A stretch of DNA of 6,317 nucleotides from Parcubacteria group bacterium (lineage in GTDB: Bacteria > Patescibacteriota > Minisyncoccia > UBA6257 > JACRHY01): positions 1 through 6,317 of the forward strand of contig JACRHY010000009.1 in assembly GCA_016215765.1 (NCBI GenBank), given 5' to 3'. Below, piece after piece: positions 5,727-6,317 of the stretch. Within the stretch, counting starts at the first letter, position 1. Every line of letters starts with the position of its first letter. Both the position numbers and the translations under genes were made by a program. The notes beneath the pieces were generated by a model that was not told the origin of the DNA, did not search any database, and worked only from the letters and a program-made list of their open reading frames with translations.

Positions 5727-6317
5727 CTATACCCCGTTGTAATCAAACAGCATCAAATAAGCGGTCTTCGCCAAAATTTTTAAATCCAAAAAAAGCGATT
5801 GGTTTTTGGCGTAATAGGCGTCCAATGCAAGCTCGGTCAAAAACGGAAGATTGGAAGCGCCGTTTACCTGCGACAAGCCCGTCATTCCGGTTTTGGCCAT
5901 AATCAGATTTTTGAAACGGCCGGGATAATGAATCACCTCTTCCGGTTCGTGAGGGCGGGGGCCGACGAGAGAAAGATCTCCGGTTAAAACGTTAAAAAAC
6001 TGGGGTAATTCGTCCAATTTAAACTTGCGCAGAATTTTTCCGGTTTTCGTGACGCGGGGGTCGTCTTTGATTTTGAAAAACGGGCCGTCGCGCCGTTCGT
6101 TGTACATCGCCAGTATCGGCTTAAAATCGTGAGCGTTCTCAACCATTGAGCGGAATTTAAAAACCCCGACGACTTTGCCGGAACTGACCCGATTCAGACG
6201 AACAAAAACCGGCCCGCCGTCTTCAAGTTTAACGGCCAAAGCCGCCGGCAACATAAACGGCGAAAACAGCAAAATGCCGGCAAGCGAACCGATAACATCA
6301 ATGGCGCGTTTTAAAGC
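5727..6317 (-). CDS. Polyprenyl-phosphate sugar-1-phosphate transferase (bacterial sugar transferase family), C-terminal 196 residues, partial
   Basis: This priming enzyme transfers a sugar 1-phosphate from a UDP-sugar to undecaprenyl phosphate on the inner membrane face and starts assembly of a surface glycan. The visible part is the monotopic catalytic domain. ALKRAIDVIGSLAG then ILLFSPFMLPAALAVKL (about 15-31) is the re-entrant membrane helix. FKFRSM is at 53-58, RKFKLDELPQFFNVL (97-111) contains the catalytic Asp-Glu dyad (102-103, equivalent to PglC D93-E94), followed by DLSLVGPRP (114-122) and the TGMTGLSQVNG loop (143-153). The end, LFLDLKILAKT (175-185), is family-typical. The frame stays open to the window edge with no in-frame ATG before the conserved helix, so the start lies to the right. 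It may be a short PglC-like protein or a longer WbaP/WcaJ-like one with extra membrane helices. It is the first visible gene of the operon. The sugar cannot be deduced. Confidence 0.94.
   Translation of the reverse strand, partial: ALKRAIDVIGSLAGILLFSPFMLPAALAVKLEDGGPVFVRLNRVSSGKVVGVFKFRSMVENAHDFKPILAMYNERRDGPFFKIKDDPRVTKTGKILRKFKLDELPQFFNVLTGDLSLVGPRPHEPEEVIHYPGRFKNLIMAKTGMTGLSQVNGASNLPFLTELALDAYYAKNQSLFLDLKILAKTAYLMLFDYNGV

Noticed and set aside
5693..5746. 18-residue N-terminal extension of the WbaZ-like glycosyltransferase
   Set aside because: It overlaps the sugar transferase end, and the family normally begins at MKVAIVHDYL.
1..6317. tRNA, rRNA, CRISPR array, insertion sequence or phage genes
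   Set aside because: Nothing resembling them was seen. Almost all bases are explained by six protein genes with similar base composition, and no transposase, integrase or regularly spaced repeats are visible.

Overview
The window looks like a chromosomal segment from an uncultivated Patescibacteria (Candidate Phyla Radiation) bacterium, most plausibly a Parcubacteria-like lineage. Three things suggest this. A DUF4012 membrane protein is encoded directly beside a sugar-transferase/glycosyltransferase set. The LepA N-terminus has a CPR-like flavour (KRKMKEQ, IKMAPVRM). The genes are packed tightly. The assignment is an inference from remembered family patterns, not a database result.

Layout, left to right. 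(1) Positions 1-390, minus strand: the first 130 codons of lepA (elongation factor 4), cut by the window edge. (2) Positions 391-453: a 63-bp divergent intergenic region with a possible plus-strand promoter, three TCCGAA repeats and a clear ribosome binding site. (3) Positions 454-1260, plus strand: a 268-aa secreted protein of unknown function with a signal peptide and a beta-rich C-terminal half. It is followed by an intrinsic terminator whose stem begins in the stop codon. (4) Positions 1298 to the right edge: four minus-strand genes that form one probable operon read right to left. In transcription order they are a polyprenyl-phosphate sugar-1-phosphate transferase (5' end outside the window), a WbaZ-like GT4 glycosyltransferase, an MtfB-like GT4 glycosyltransferase and a 715-aa DUF4012 protein. 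The junctions are a 34-nt gap, a 17-nt overlap and a 2-nt gap.

How the genes fit together: the priming transferase would load the first sugar phosphate onto undecaprenyl phosphate at the inner face of the membrane, and the two GT4 enzymes would extend the lipid-linked glycan. The DUF4012 protein has one N-terminal membrane anchor and a large, probably extracytoplasmic body. It is translated last and may act on the exported glycan or the cell surface, but its biochemical role is unknown. No flippase, polymerase or ligase is visible here; if they exist they probably lie beyond the right edge. lepA is a translation GTPase and looks unrelated to the sugar operon. The secreted protein converges on the operon and has no obvious partner.

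I see no rRNA, tRNA, CRISPR array, insertion sequence or attachment site. There is no gene-free stretch longer than 300 bases. The least explained items are the secreted protein, the DUF4012 protein's role and its cytosolic N-terminus, and the repeat-bearing divergent region.
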